Shown here: in pieces, positions 1 to 9,798 of the stretch
How positions within the stretch are numbered: position 1 is the first letter of the stretch
Layout: each line of letters begins with the position of its first letter
Origin: Tricholomella constricta
Taxonomy: Eukaryota > Basidiomycota > Agaricomycetes > Agaricales > Lyophyllaceae
Direction of reading: 5' to 3'
Assembly (NCBI GenBank): GCA_013368375.1
Contig: JAACJP010000026.1
Span: forward strand, 496,001-560,000
DNA length: 64,000 bases
Program-made: the position numbers and the translations under genes
Notes under the pieces: model-generated
Told to the model about the DNA's origin: nothing
The model's input: the letters and a program-made list of their open reading frames with translations, nothing else
Database searches by the model: none

Positions 1-747
1 CTTCTGCAGAGCCTTCGTGAAAAAGCCGATGCCGATGATTGGTATGAGGTGCGGCCTTACAGGAATTTCCCGGAGGAACGGAGGGTGAATAGTTTGACGT
101 CCGGGGCTCTCAGGGGACCGGGCAAGCTGGCTTTGCATCCCCTCGTGCGAGCGAAGAAGGACGAGAGCGAAAGCTACGTCTTCACGCACGTGGGTAGGGG
201 GCTCTGTGGACATGATGGCATCATCCACGGAGGACTCCTGGCGACATTGCTCGACGAGACGTTAGCTAGAACTGTAAGTATCTCTGCGATCTTCTCTTGA
301 CGACTTCACTGAGCTTTCAATAATAGGCCATCGCCAACTTGCCCGAGAAAGTCGGTGTCACCGCGCAACTCACTCTCAACTATCGTGCTCCAACCCGAGC
401 TGATCAGGTAAGTTGTTATCATCGACCTGTCACCTTGCGCTCCCTGACACCTTCAAGTTCATCGTCATCAGGACCTTCCTAACGGAGGCTAAAGGTCGCA
501 AAGTCACTGTCACTGGGCATGTTGAAGATCTGGATGGGACGCTCCTCGTTGAAGCCTCGTACGTGCCACAACGCCATTTGCTTGACCTGATTCGCTGATA
601 TGGTAACGATCGTTAATTAGGGCCACATTCGTCCAACCCCGCTATGCGAAACTGCTGAATACGGAAGCGTTGAAGCAGGCCATGGGAGAGCCTCCAAAGT
701 CGCATGCTCCGGTGCACCTAGCTGATGGACAGCTGCGCTCCAAGTAG
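1..747 (+). CDS. HotDog-fold acyl-CoA thioesterase (PaaI/THEM4-like), 5' partial
   Basis: Exons <1-273, 327-407, 458-558 and 621-747; introns are 53, 50 and 62 nt. The start codon lies before the window. The reading frame carries the HotDog helix signature HGGLLATLLDETLA in the first exon. It is followed by a beta-rich part (VTAQLTLNYRAPTRADQ, then TFLTEAKGRKVTVTGHVEDLDGT) and a short tail FVQPRYAKLL. In this family the HGG...DE segment forms the central helix and active-site region, and the enzymes hydrolyse acyl-CoA thioesters as dimers or tetramers. The acceptor at 457 was chosen because it alone keeps the frame (ADQ-FIVIRTFL); the nearer AG at 471 does not. Substrate and compartment cannot be read from the sequence. 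The stop TAG is at 745-747. Confidence 0.85.
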
Positions 748-1825
748 GATATGTGCCTACTCTGCGATATGCCCGGACATTGATTTATCAGATGATATAT
801 TACGCTACTTTACCTGGAAGCCTTGGAGGGGATACCTTGTTTCATTTTGATCTAGACTATGATCTGGCATAGACAACATAGAGGGAACGCGTTTTTGGGA
901 TACTCAGGCTGGCATGCACTCGAAACTGGATACTTGGTCCTCGAGCGTCAATGGACGCTGAATTCAATGGAGGTGTGCAAGATCCACGAGTTGATTCCAA
1001 CGCCGAAGGATGTAAATTTTCCTGCATGTGTATGTACATCTGCTCTCAAAAAAATTCAATCGTTTCAAGGCAATTTCGGAGAACAACTGACGGCAATTTT
1101 CACCCACTGGGCGCATCTTCGCGATCGCTGTTATTATTCGAAATTCGGTCCGAACCGAACAGTGCTTTCAGCGTGTGTTTCAACCCAGGTGAGACGAATA
1201 TGTCGGTCAAGCGGTTGCAACTATAAGCCGTAGCCCGCTTTAATTTGAATGGCCCGGACACATCCCTGGATTATCCGGAAGCCGGTGTTTGTTTTCGAGG
1301 GCGTTTTCAAATAGCAGCCGAGCCAGTCAGATCGGCAAGACATGCAATCACCAAGCCGATCAACCAAAATTTCAAGCAATCCATTGATGCGGCCCTTGGC
1401 CTTGCATTCTTCTGCATGCGAGGCGCGCTACGATCGCATATGAAGATTCCCATCGTTCAAGGTGTCATTGCGCGTTTCAAGCACTGTGCGATGTCGATTC
1501 TCCGTCAATTACATAGCTTTTGATTTTTGATTTTTCAATTGCAGCGATCCCGGCCTCGAGGATCCAAGAAAATCATATGGCCTCTCGCGGCCCGAAACAT
1601 ACATAAAAGTGGTTTGACTTCAGTCATTCAATCTACTGAACACAAGGCGTGATGTGTTCCATATATCCAGGCACCCTGGTTACTGATGTCAATCTTACCC
1701 TGAGGGCTTGCCGCCGCCATCAACCGCCATCACAAAGGTTTGAAAAGCGCTGTCTTGAATTGCCTACATGTCGGGTTTTCCCTGGTCCTCGACTCCACCG
1801 CTCCCTCCCTGTCATTTTCTCACCC
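748..1825. other. Intergenic region, no gene recognised
   Basis: About 1.1 kb between the thioesterase and the serine-rich gene. Only short open frames on either strand, with no recognisable motif. A TATA-like box at 1603-1608 probably belongs to the next gene. Confidence 0.6.
1603..1608 (+). promoter_or_regulatory. TATA-like box of the serine-rich protein gene
   Basis: ATAAAA about 220 nt upstream of the chosen ATG at 1826. A transcription start 30-60 nt downstream would leave a 5' leader of normal length for ATG 1826. It would leave almost none for the in-frame ATG at 1652, which is one reason the later start was preferred. Confidence 0.35.
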
Positions 1826-3481
1826 ATGCATTGCTCTGTAAATTCTTCTCAACCTTCTTTGCAACGCCCCGAGCACTCTCTGGGACGCAAATCTTTTTCT
1901 AAGCTTGGGAAACTCTTTGGACTTAAAACCTCTCCGGATGCTCCTTCGTCGTCCAGTACAAGGAGACAAAAATTGAGACAATCGAGTCCCAGGCCTAATT
2001 CTTTTTTGGCCTCGGTGGCCATTCCTTCTCCAACCTTCTCTTGTCGAGACGATGGACAAAGTACTAGTTCCAGCGACGCAACCTTCGTTCCCAATTGTCC
2101 TCTTCAGCGATCTCACCTCAGTCACTCGGCCTCTACTCCAACTATGTTTACGCGTTATCAATCCACATCCGAGAATTCCACAAGAAGTCCAACGCCTGGT
2201 ATGCTCGTTCACGCTTTCACTTCTTAGCCACGTCCTCATTCTGTTTGTCCCATAGTTCATGGGGGGCCTAGCTCTCGTCCTGTGATGTTGTCCTTGCGAG
2301 CCGACGCATTGCCCACTGACGTGGAAGAGAAGAAGGTCCCTGTCCTTGCTAATGTACCAAAGCCAGACGTCAAGCGGCGGTGGAAGTGGAAAAGACGTAA
2401 CGGCGAGAAATCTACACGCTCCGCCTCTCCTCTTGCCAACTGCCCCATCCTCACTACCCCTTCGGGTTCCAAAAGGGCTCAATCAGTCCATTCCGCGTCG
2501 TCTCCACTCTGGGACGAGTCCTTCGAACCCACCCCTCCCCTATCGTCAATCTACCCTTCCTATCCTGCCGAGAACCTCCACCTCACTCCCATCACATCGA
2601 CTGATAGCGCTAATTCGGATAATCTCCAGTATCGCGAGAAGCCAAATCCTAAACATTCTCGTCGCCAAAGTATCAATAAACTCGCGCGGACTTTGGGCGT
2701 CTTCCCACAGGATTTCAATAGCCCAAACGACAAGGGGAAATCTCCATATAGCGAAGGACCGATTGGAAGAGTGTGCTCCAGGACAGACGACAGTTTCAAG
2801 CAAACTCCTAAATCGTCTCGGGCAAACAGGATGAGCCTTAGGCTAACGACAACGCTCTCCCTACTGCGACCACCTTCTCGGTCACAGCTTACGCCTCGCT
2901 CTCGGTCACGAGCCTCCCTATCCACATTGAACACCGATGATGTGCACCGATTCGGTCTCGCTGATGATCTCTCAGATAGCTGGGGGGAAGTTCGGAACGA
3001 TTCTCGCGCAAGCATCTACTCCTCATCCTACTCGCCCATCTCACCCATAACATTCAAGCCCCCTACTCCGGTGGCCGTGGTGCCGTCCAGGCGTTCCTCC
3101 ACGCTTAATCTCAATCTCCCGTCAACGGACAGGTTAAAGCATTTACCCGACGAATTGACACACTCATCACCACATTCCAAGACGACCCTGAGCCGGTCCC
3201 GGTCCCTGACGTTCGCGCCACGCCGGATTGACCGTCTCGTCCCCCAGCTCGCCCCTTCCGCCGCCGGGTCCCGGCCACATACCCCCTTTGGGGACTTGGA
3301 CGAACCGCGTCTGTCAGCCAGGGCGAACTGGTTGGAGTCCCCTGTGGAAGAGGAGGAGGCGAAGGCCCGCAGCTTCGTGGTCAACCACCCGGAGTACGTG
3401 GACGAGTACAAGAACTGGTCTGGCCAGTGGAATCAGGACGACATGCAGCAGGTAATCAAGATGCTTCGCAGTCTGAAGTAA
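1826..3481 (+). CDS. Serine/proline-rich basic protein of unknown function
   Basis: Two exons, 1826-2198 and 2256-3481 (intron 57 nt), about 532 aa. The protein is mostly disordered: serine, proline, threonine and arginine runs with several basic Ser-Arg patches (for example SRSRSL), as expected of a phosphorylated scaffold or regulator. Two short parts look ordered: KSFSKLGKLFGL near the N-terminus, and the C-terminal stretch HPEYVDEYKNWSGQWNQDDMQQVI, rich in acidic and aromatic residues. No family was recognised. An in-frame ATG at 1652 would add 58 residues of less protein-like composition, so ATG 1826 was preferred. This choice is an inference. Confidence 0.7.
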
Positions 3482-4008
3482 ATCGCTTCTCTGCCTCTGA
3501 CCTCTCATTCGATCCCTCCCATCCGGCCGTTCATGTGTTAGTTGTGTTCGGTGATGGTGACTGATATCCCCAGGGATATAGGTGGATCGACATTCTGAAA
3601 CGCATCATATGCATCATGGGATTTTTCTCCTTTCTTTCTAATCACATACATAATATTCGCTGCATAAATGGCATAGCATCTAAACACATTCATTACCATT
3701 CCACTAATGTACTTTAGTCTTTGTACATACATAACTGTAACGAGAATCTCGATAGCACCAGCACATAGCCAAGTGGATTGACATTAGATTATATACATAG
3801 TTAATAACCATATGTAAAATATGTCCCCCAATTTCTCCCCCTGAAGTTGTCCGTCACTCAAGACGCGACTTTTGACTTCTGACAACACTCGTTACTCGCA
3901 AGAACAAGAGTGTATTCATCCTACCTACTAGGACTTCTACAAGTCGCTATTCGTAACACTGGTTCTTCACGCTTCACTACCAGACTCAAATGCCCGCCAA
4001 CCTCAGTC
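3482..4008. other. Intergenic region between convergent genes
   Basis: AT-rich 3' flanks of two convergent genes. No protein-like frame or structured RNA was noticed. Confidence 0.6.
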
Positions 4009-5496
4009 CTAAGATCTTCCTGAAGCCCGAGAAAACCTCTGCTCATCATACGATTCGCCAAAAGCATGCGGCGTCCCCCCCGTGTGGCGCGGGGGTAAGT
4101 CAGGTGGATTCCCTGCTCCGCGCACTTTCTGATCGCGGAGTGCACTCCTCTGCAAGACAGGATCGTCGTTAATGCGCCGCGCAACGGGGACTTGGACTCC
4201 TCTGGTCGACATACCTCGCCCTACTTCGGCCTGGTCTCCGGCACGAGCGCTGGGGCTGGGAGTGGTGCGCGACGTGTCTGGACCGTAATCTCCTCCTCCT
4301 ACGCCGGTCATGCCCCCGCTCCCGCCTCCGCCTCCGCCTCCAACACCGCTTCCGGAAACAGCGTCATCGCGGAGATGCCGGGGACCCTCGCCAGCTTGAC
4401 CAACGCCGGCTGACCCCACTCCAGCAGCACCGGTAGCGACTTCCTTGCCACGATCTTGTGAAGGGGCGTTGCCTGTGTCCGACGACGTGGTGGGGCCGCC
4501 AACATCAGTGTCACGACGCTGAACGTCGCTCTGATCGCGACCCCCAACCTGGGGTTCTTCTGCGCCGCGACCCTCTTGTGAAGTCGCACTGTCGCCTGGT
4601 CCTGATTCTGAGGCGCGTTCAGACATAGGTGATGGTCCTGTACCGGAGTCGGCATGCTCGTCTTTATCGCGGCGATGCAACGCTTCAGCACCAGCACCTG
4701 CTACACCCACGCCTGCAGCACCTGCTGCAAGCTCCTTACCGTGGCCACGAGCGCCACCGACACTACCAGACTGAGCTCCCGTCTCGCCTTCATGCAACTG
4801 CTCGCCGTGGCTTCCGGTACCTGCTGCCGTGCCACCTGCCGCAGTGCCAGGATAGGTGCCTTGAGTGCCGGTAGAAGGGACCTGTTGAGAGCCGGAACCG
4901 CGGCCAGCTTCACCAGGTGCAATTCCCTGTTGAGCAGTCGGCGCAGAAGGATCCTGACGTTGGCCCGCAGGACCGGCTGTTCCAACATTCTGTTGTGTTC
5001 CCGCCTGTCCTACTGGGGCTTGAGTGCCAGGGGCTTGGGCAGTTCCAGAATGAGTTCCCGGAGCTTGACCGTGCACACCAGTCGAAGTCGCGCCGGTTCC
5101 TCTCCATTTAGCCAAACCTTCCTCCGTCTCCAGTCGCCCTTTTCTGGCGATCTCTTCATCTGCAGAACTTTCTGTGCGAGTAATAGTATCAAGTGCTCCC
5201 ATAGCAGTTCCCCTGATATTCTCGCCGGCTCCTGCATGGTGAGATGTCAAGGCTTGTGCTGCTACACCAGTAAATTACTGTCGCTTACCATGAATAACCT
5301 CGATTGCGCCCCTATGGAAAACATGTCAAGATATTTTTCTTCTATCAGTTTAAGTATCATACTTTATCTTTTCCGCGCCAGTGTGTGTCTTTCCTGCCTT
5401 GACTCCCGAAGTCGTATGAGCTGCTTGTCCTTCGCCCACACCGCCTCCGGTAGTCGAGGTCGCTTTTGTACTCTGTGGGGTGTTCGTAGTACTCAT
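4009..5496 (-). CDS. Glycine/threonine-rich hydrophilin-like protein
   Basis: Three exons on the minus strand: 5496-5363, 5311-5289 (23 nt) and 5231-4009; 459 aa. All junction phases fit. The N-terminal third contains a module reading IEVIHGAGENIRGTAMG that is assembled across all three exons. The rest is long low-complexity sequence (GTAAGGTAAGTG, APGTQAPVGQ, a GGGGGGGSGG run) with many small and charged residues and almost no hydrophobic core. This composition is typical of desiccation or stress hydrophilins (LEA-like). Basidiomycetes carry conserved proteins with the same GAGExxRG module, but no biochemical role is known to me. The function is therefore inferred from composition only. Confidence 0.7.
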
Positions 5497-5535
5497 TGTG
5501 AAAGAGGTTTATGAACCACAATTGAAACACCGTCA

Positions 5536-5543
5536 TATATAAA
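5536..5543 (-). promoter_or_regulatory. TATA box of the glycine-rich gene
   Basis: TATATAAA on the plus strand (TTTATATA read on the minus strand), about 40 nt upstream of the minus-strand ATG at 5496. Position and sequence fit a core promoter. Confidence 0.45.
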
Positions 5544-5737
5544 GGCTCCTTACGCTCCTCGGCATGAGCTCATTCCGCACGTCAGCTTTATGTGGCGGAG
5601 AAACGACGTAATAGTTTCCTAATCCGGCCAGTGCATGATAAGATTATAGATAAGATCCAGACTCACGTAAAAGACCGCCGAAGCAAATTTCATGGGAAAT
5701 GCCTCGCAGTGTTCATTGACAGGGGGTTCGGTCTGCC

Positions 5738-6300
5738 TATAAAAGGCGGCCATAATTTATATCGACCTTCGTCACGGCTTTTCGCCTTCACATCTTTCGA
5801 GAGTGCCTCAGCACATCGTCAATGCTGCTGCCAGCGGTAATCTTGCGAGCCCCACTGCTCAGGATGACCTGTCTACCCTTCTCAGAGAGGTATGATTGCT
5901 CTTGAGTTATGGCGGCCGCAAGGATTATCGCCTAGACGTACCCAGTGGCCGACTACGTTCAGAGGATGGACGTGGTCGAGGACAAGCATGAATATTCGTA
6001 CTATCATCTCTAACACTTTTATCTCTTCGCACCTTCACATCAGTCGTCGTCAAGTATGAATGCGGTAATCGCCCTCCCCATGCTGAATTGCTCTGCCCAA
6101 TGGTAAGCTCATGTGAAAGTTGTGCGATATGTTCAACGAATTTGAATTCAGGCTATCGCCTTTCTGTACGCACGTTCTCATGAGACCTCGAAGAGGATGT
6201 TGATTCTTCCTCATTATCCTTGCAACAGCCCGGTGACGGTTTGTGTAGCTACTCTGGGCAGCCCCGCAGATTCTGATTGTTTTGCCTTTCATCAAGAAGC
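5738..6300 (+). pseudogene. Possible decayed multi-exon gene, family not recognised
   Basis: A TATAAAA box at 5738-5744 is followed by protein-like segments separated by plausible short introns. They are a frame with NAAASGNLASPTAQDDLSTL ending at a GTATGA donor (5890), then VADYVQRMDVVEDKHEYSYY after an acceptor at 5945, then VVKYECGNRPPHAELLCPM ending at a GTAAGC donor. The phases of these segments do not match, so at least two frameshifts or unrecognised splice events would be needed. I read it as a degraded gene. It could also be a real gene whose structure I have wrong. Confidence 0.3.
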
Positions 6301-7783
6301 ACTCGTGGTTAAGTCGCAGATATGTTCTGTATCCATATCCCCCCTTACTGATGTTGTCTACATATAGATGGGTATGCCCAAGGTGCTAGGTCGGCCAATT
6401 CAGTCGGGCGCTGATTTTCTCGATCCTTTTCGAGCTCAAGCCGCCTTCCTTCCCTCCTGGGCTCCACGAGAAATTATTAGAAACAGCCATAAGGGACTGG
6501 AGCGCTGTCTGTCTAGTAAATCCGGCAAAATAAGTGGAGGTTGTGAGTATTCGGCATGCCCTGCGAACCCTCACGATAGATGGCATCAGGACGAACCAAG
6601 ATACAACAGTTGCTCTGGCCTTCACTTCCGTTTCAAGGTGATAGCATCGAAAGCATAGGAACTGCATGAGTTGTTCCGCGGCAGGGGAGGTAAACAGCGG
6701 AGTTGTTTGTATATCTGGTCCCGCAGTGGCCACAAGGGCTTTTATGTCACATTGAAGCCTCGATGCTCAAGGAGGGCTAATTTTTCCCAACGACATCTAG
6801 ATAATGATTGTCCCCGGGATTAAACATCTTCCCACGTCATCGTTTTTGGACATGCCGATCCACCAAACATTCCCAGAAAGAAAGAAAATCCGATGGCATC
6901 CATATAGTGAAACATCACAGAAGGAGAGAATCAACAGAATACCATCGGTAGGCGATGATTGCGCCGTGAAGGAGTCTGAGAAGGCATGACTAGTAAAATA
7001 ACCCTGACAGGACAGAGTAGAAGTACGGGCCAAACCATGTTGCATAGACGCACGAGTGTAAACCAGCCAATGGCGTCGTGGACACGCATGGCACCTTTGA
7101 AGACCATGGAGAACGATGTGGTCCAAACTACAAAGATGTTCCAAATGGCGCATGACAGGAAACCCTAGTGATCGCGAAGGCTAACCGGCATGTCGCAGAG
7201 TAGAAGTACGGGGGCCAACCATGTTGCATAGACGCACGAGTGTAAACCAGCCAATGGGGTCGTGGACACGAATGGTGCCTAGGAAGATCAGGGAAAACGA
7301 TGCTGTCCGCTAAAGTACAAAGGTGTCTCGAATGTGCACGACAGGAAGTCCTAGTGATCGTGAAGGCTAACCGGCATGTCGCAATACCTGGCGAACCACA
7401 GATCCTATAGTCCGCCGATATCAGTATCTTGGAATTTGGTCAAGGCAAAAGATTTTCCGAGGGTTGATAATCAAGGCTGAGAATTCGAAGGCAGGGGTAT
7501 CCCCGGAAGAGTCGAAGAGCATCGCTACCTTGTAGAGCAACAAAGATGTGACTCATGTACTGACAGCTGAGACAAGATGGCGGGCTTGCCGAGAAACTGA
7601 GGAAGATCAGCCGGCTGCAGGGGCCAGAGGTCGTGCCAGGATATCCGTCACGAAGAAACCAAAGTGCAAAGAAAGTTGGCGCTTATTTTTTGCGACATTG
7701 TTTGGAAATCACCTGTTTGCCAAACTCGCACCCACAAATTTCGCTGTTCCTGACACTGACAGTGACAGTCCTTATCGACGTTG
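6301..7783. other. Gene-poor region
   Basis: No convincing coding exon. It contains the imperfect tandem repeat at 7013-7383, described separately. Confidence 0.55.
7013..7383. repeat. Imperfect tandem duplication, unit about 183-188 bp
   Basis: Unit 1 (7013-7195) and unit 2 (7196-7383) both begin CAGAGTAGAAGTACGGG. They share the stretch around TGTTGCATAGACGCACGAG and end CTAACCGGCATGTCGCA. Substitutions and small indels are scattered through the copies. There is no open frame through the unit. Confidence 0.8.
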
Positions 7784-8663
7784 ATGTTGCCGCCTTTCAA
7801 CCTCCCAGATGGGATCCTCCTGTTGATCACAGACGAACTATCATCACCTGCCGACTTCCTTCTCCACCGAATTCTAGCATCACATATCAAGGAAACAAAT
7901 GAGGCGAAAATCATAGTTCTGTCGGTTTCTGAAGGAATCGAGCGATGGAAAGCGATAGCTGCCAAATCTGTGTGTCTTTAGGAAACTCGTACCAATAAAA
8001 AAATCTCATGGAGGGTACAGAATGTCAACCTATCCCAACATCTAAGCTCAGGCGCTCTCACTTTTGTTGATGCATTGTCGCATGTGCGATCTTCACTGGA
8101 TGCTGGCCAGCCAAGTCTGCGCCCTTTGCTTGAGCTCGTGAAAACACCTTTACAATCGAGCCACAAACCTTTACTGGTCATCCTTGATGATATAACCTCT
8201 CTTCACTGGATTGGCTTCTCTCTGCTCGATATAAGCCGCTTCACCCGAGCACTTTGTGGAGCATGTCGAAAGGTTAGTGATGCAACTTCAAATAAACATC
8301 ATCGAGAAGTGAGATCAACGCTATCTTAGGCGAACGCGACGCTTGTCATTCGTCATCACAACGTGACTCCTGCGGAGCCAGACGATCTTTTTCGTCACTT
8401 ACTGCACTTGTGCACGTACAATCTCGAGGTCCGACCACTTTCAAGTGGCAGGAGTGGGTCCGTCAGTGGAGAGGTACGCTTCTGCCGGTTCATCATTAAA
8501 GGGCTTGCTTGCTTACCTGGCCTGACAGGTTGCACTTCATCCGGGGATAAGCACACCTGCGTCAGCAGTAAAGTTGATCCCACGAAGCTCAGCCGTCCAG
8601 TATCGTCTCACGGATACTGGGGCCGTCTTCTTCGACAGGGGTACTGGCGGGGGCGTCTTGTAG
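7784..8663 (+). CDS. ELP6: Elongator complex subunit 6 (Elp6)
   Basis: Four exons, 7784-7969, 8021-8272, 8330-8473 and 8529-8663, all joined in frame 0, give 238 aa. Elp6 is a RecA-like subunit of the hexameric Elp4/5/6 ring of Elongator, which modifies wobble uridines of tRNAs. Recognition rests on the strand and helix pattern LPDGILLLITDELSSPADFLL and IIVLSVSE.IERWKAIAAKS. Further support comes from LLVILDDITSLHWIGFSLLDI, ATLVIRHHNVTPAEPDDLFRHLL, and the C-terminal RPLSSGRSGSVSGEV with TDTGAVFFDRGTGGGVL. Like other Elp6 proteins it lacks a clear Walker A motif although the fold is ATPase-like. The first donor is GTGTGT at 7970; it is not a strong match but keeps the frame. Confidence 0.88.
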
Positions 8664-8950
8664 ACGCGACACTCTTCCATTCTACCTTATCTTTATACTT
8701 CTCCTTCTTCCTCGTAGCGCTCAGAGTCAAAACACTACGAATGGCACGTGACTCCATCAGATTAGCTGCAATCGCAATGCGAGGCACCTATCCCACAGTC
8801 ATTCTATTATCTGGCTGACACGGACTTGGGCGCTCATCTGAGGTGTGGCCTGTGCGTGTTGGGTGATTCATCACCGAGAATTCCGGGGTAGAGGCCTACT
8901 TAAACCAGAAGATCATTTGACAAAGTCCCGTTCTCCCATCTCACGCCACT

Positions 8951-9484
8951 ATGTATCGTCGATTGACGTCCTTGGCCAAGAAACCCTCGTCCTCTAGTCA
9001 TGGCTATGCCGATGACGAAGGTAAATACAAGGAAAACGAATCGCAAGTGGCTACGCTCGGGCGCGATGATGAAGCACTCCCTGTGCCTTCGCTCAAGGTC
9101 AAACGAGTCGATCATTACTACAGTCGATGGGGGAAAAGTTGGAAGTACCGAGTGATTCACTTTCGACAAATACCCTTACCTCGTGAACTGATCCTACATC
9201 TTGAACTTAGAACATGAACTCGAAAGTGACAGTCGAAAGTGTTCCACTTATGCAAACCGGGAGCAATGACCCTTGGAAAGATTACAGCTTTGTGTAAGCG
9301 ACCGTGGCTTTCGATATATGATGTCCTTATCAGTGTGACGGACCGTTTTTGTAGAATAGTCCGGAAGGTCCCAAAGCAAGAATACCAGGAACCAACCTTC
9401 AAGATCGTCGTCAAGAGCGGTTACATTGTGAAGGCTTGTCAGGATGTTATCAAGACTTGGCCAGGAATTTCTTGGAATGCCCTG
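8951..9484 (+). pseudogene. DUF7025-type AAA+ ATPase gene, 5' part cut by a retrotransposon
   Basis: Exons 8951-9151, 9211-9293 and 9355-9484 encode the N-terminus: a basic, serine-rich leader, then KVKRVDHYYSRWGKSWKY, SNDPWKDYSF and EPTFKIVVKSGYIVKACQDVI...WPGISWNA. This is the N-terminal region typical of fungal AAA ATPases with DUF7025. The third exon stops at base 9484, where an LTR begins. The LTR starts with TGA in frame, so a transcript would give a truncated protein of about 138 aa. The exon resumes at 14781 after the 5-bp duplication CCCTG. Without the element and one duplication copy, the gene is open through 12 exon pieces (726 codons). That points to a recent loss of function of this allele. 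Confidence 0.85.
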
Positions 9485-9786
9485 TGATAGAAAGTACCGG
9501 GCTATGTAATAGACAGTAAGTCCTCAGTCGTGTTATAGAGACTCGTATATTGGATGTACCTATGTAATAGACAGTAAGTCTAGTAAAGAATGAATCAGTA
9601 TAAGCAGTAGGTACACTAAGGAATGCAGTAACTTACCCTCAGTCGTGTTATAGAGACTGAGGGTGAGGATACGTGGTTGGCGCGTGTATGTACGTAGCAC
9701 GTGGTAACGAGATTAGATCAAATCGTAAAAGGGAGAAACGAGAGACGAGAGTAAATCACACATAAGGAAAGGACTGGATTCCAACA
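9485..9786 (-). repeat. 3' LTR of the copia element
   Basis: 302 bp, left copy on the plus strand. In element sense it begins TGTTGGAATCC and ends in TCA. Internally it holds a short motif repeated twice (AATAGACAGTAAGTC) and the inverted pair CCTCAGTCGTG / GACTGAGG. Confidence 0.95.
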
Positions 9787-9798
9787 CACCCCCTCAGT
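9787..9798 (-). other. Polypurine tract of the copia element
   Basis: Read on the minus strand it is ACTGAGGGGGTG, directly abutting the 3' LTR. It overlaps the stop codon (9794-9796) of the polyprotein. It would prime plus-strand DNA synthesis. Confidence 0.7.

Noticed and set aside
1652..1825. Longer N-terminus of the serine-rich protein
   Set aside because: In frame, but composition is not protein-like and the leader from the TATA-like box would be too short.
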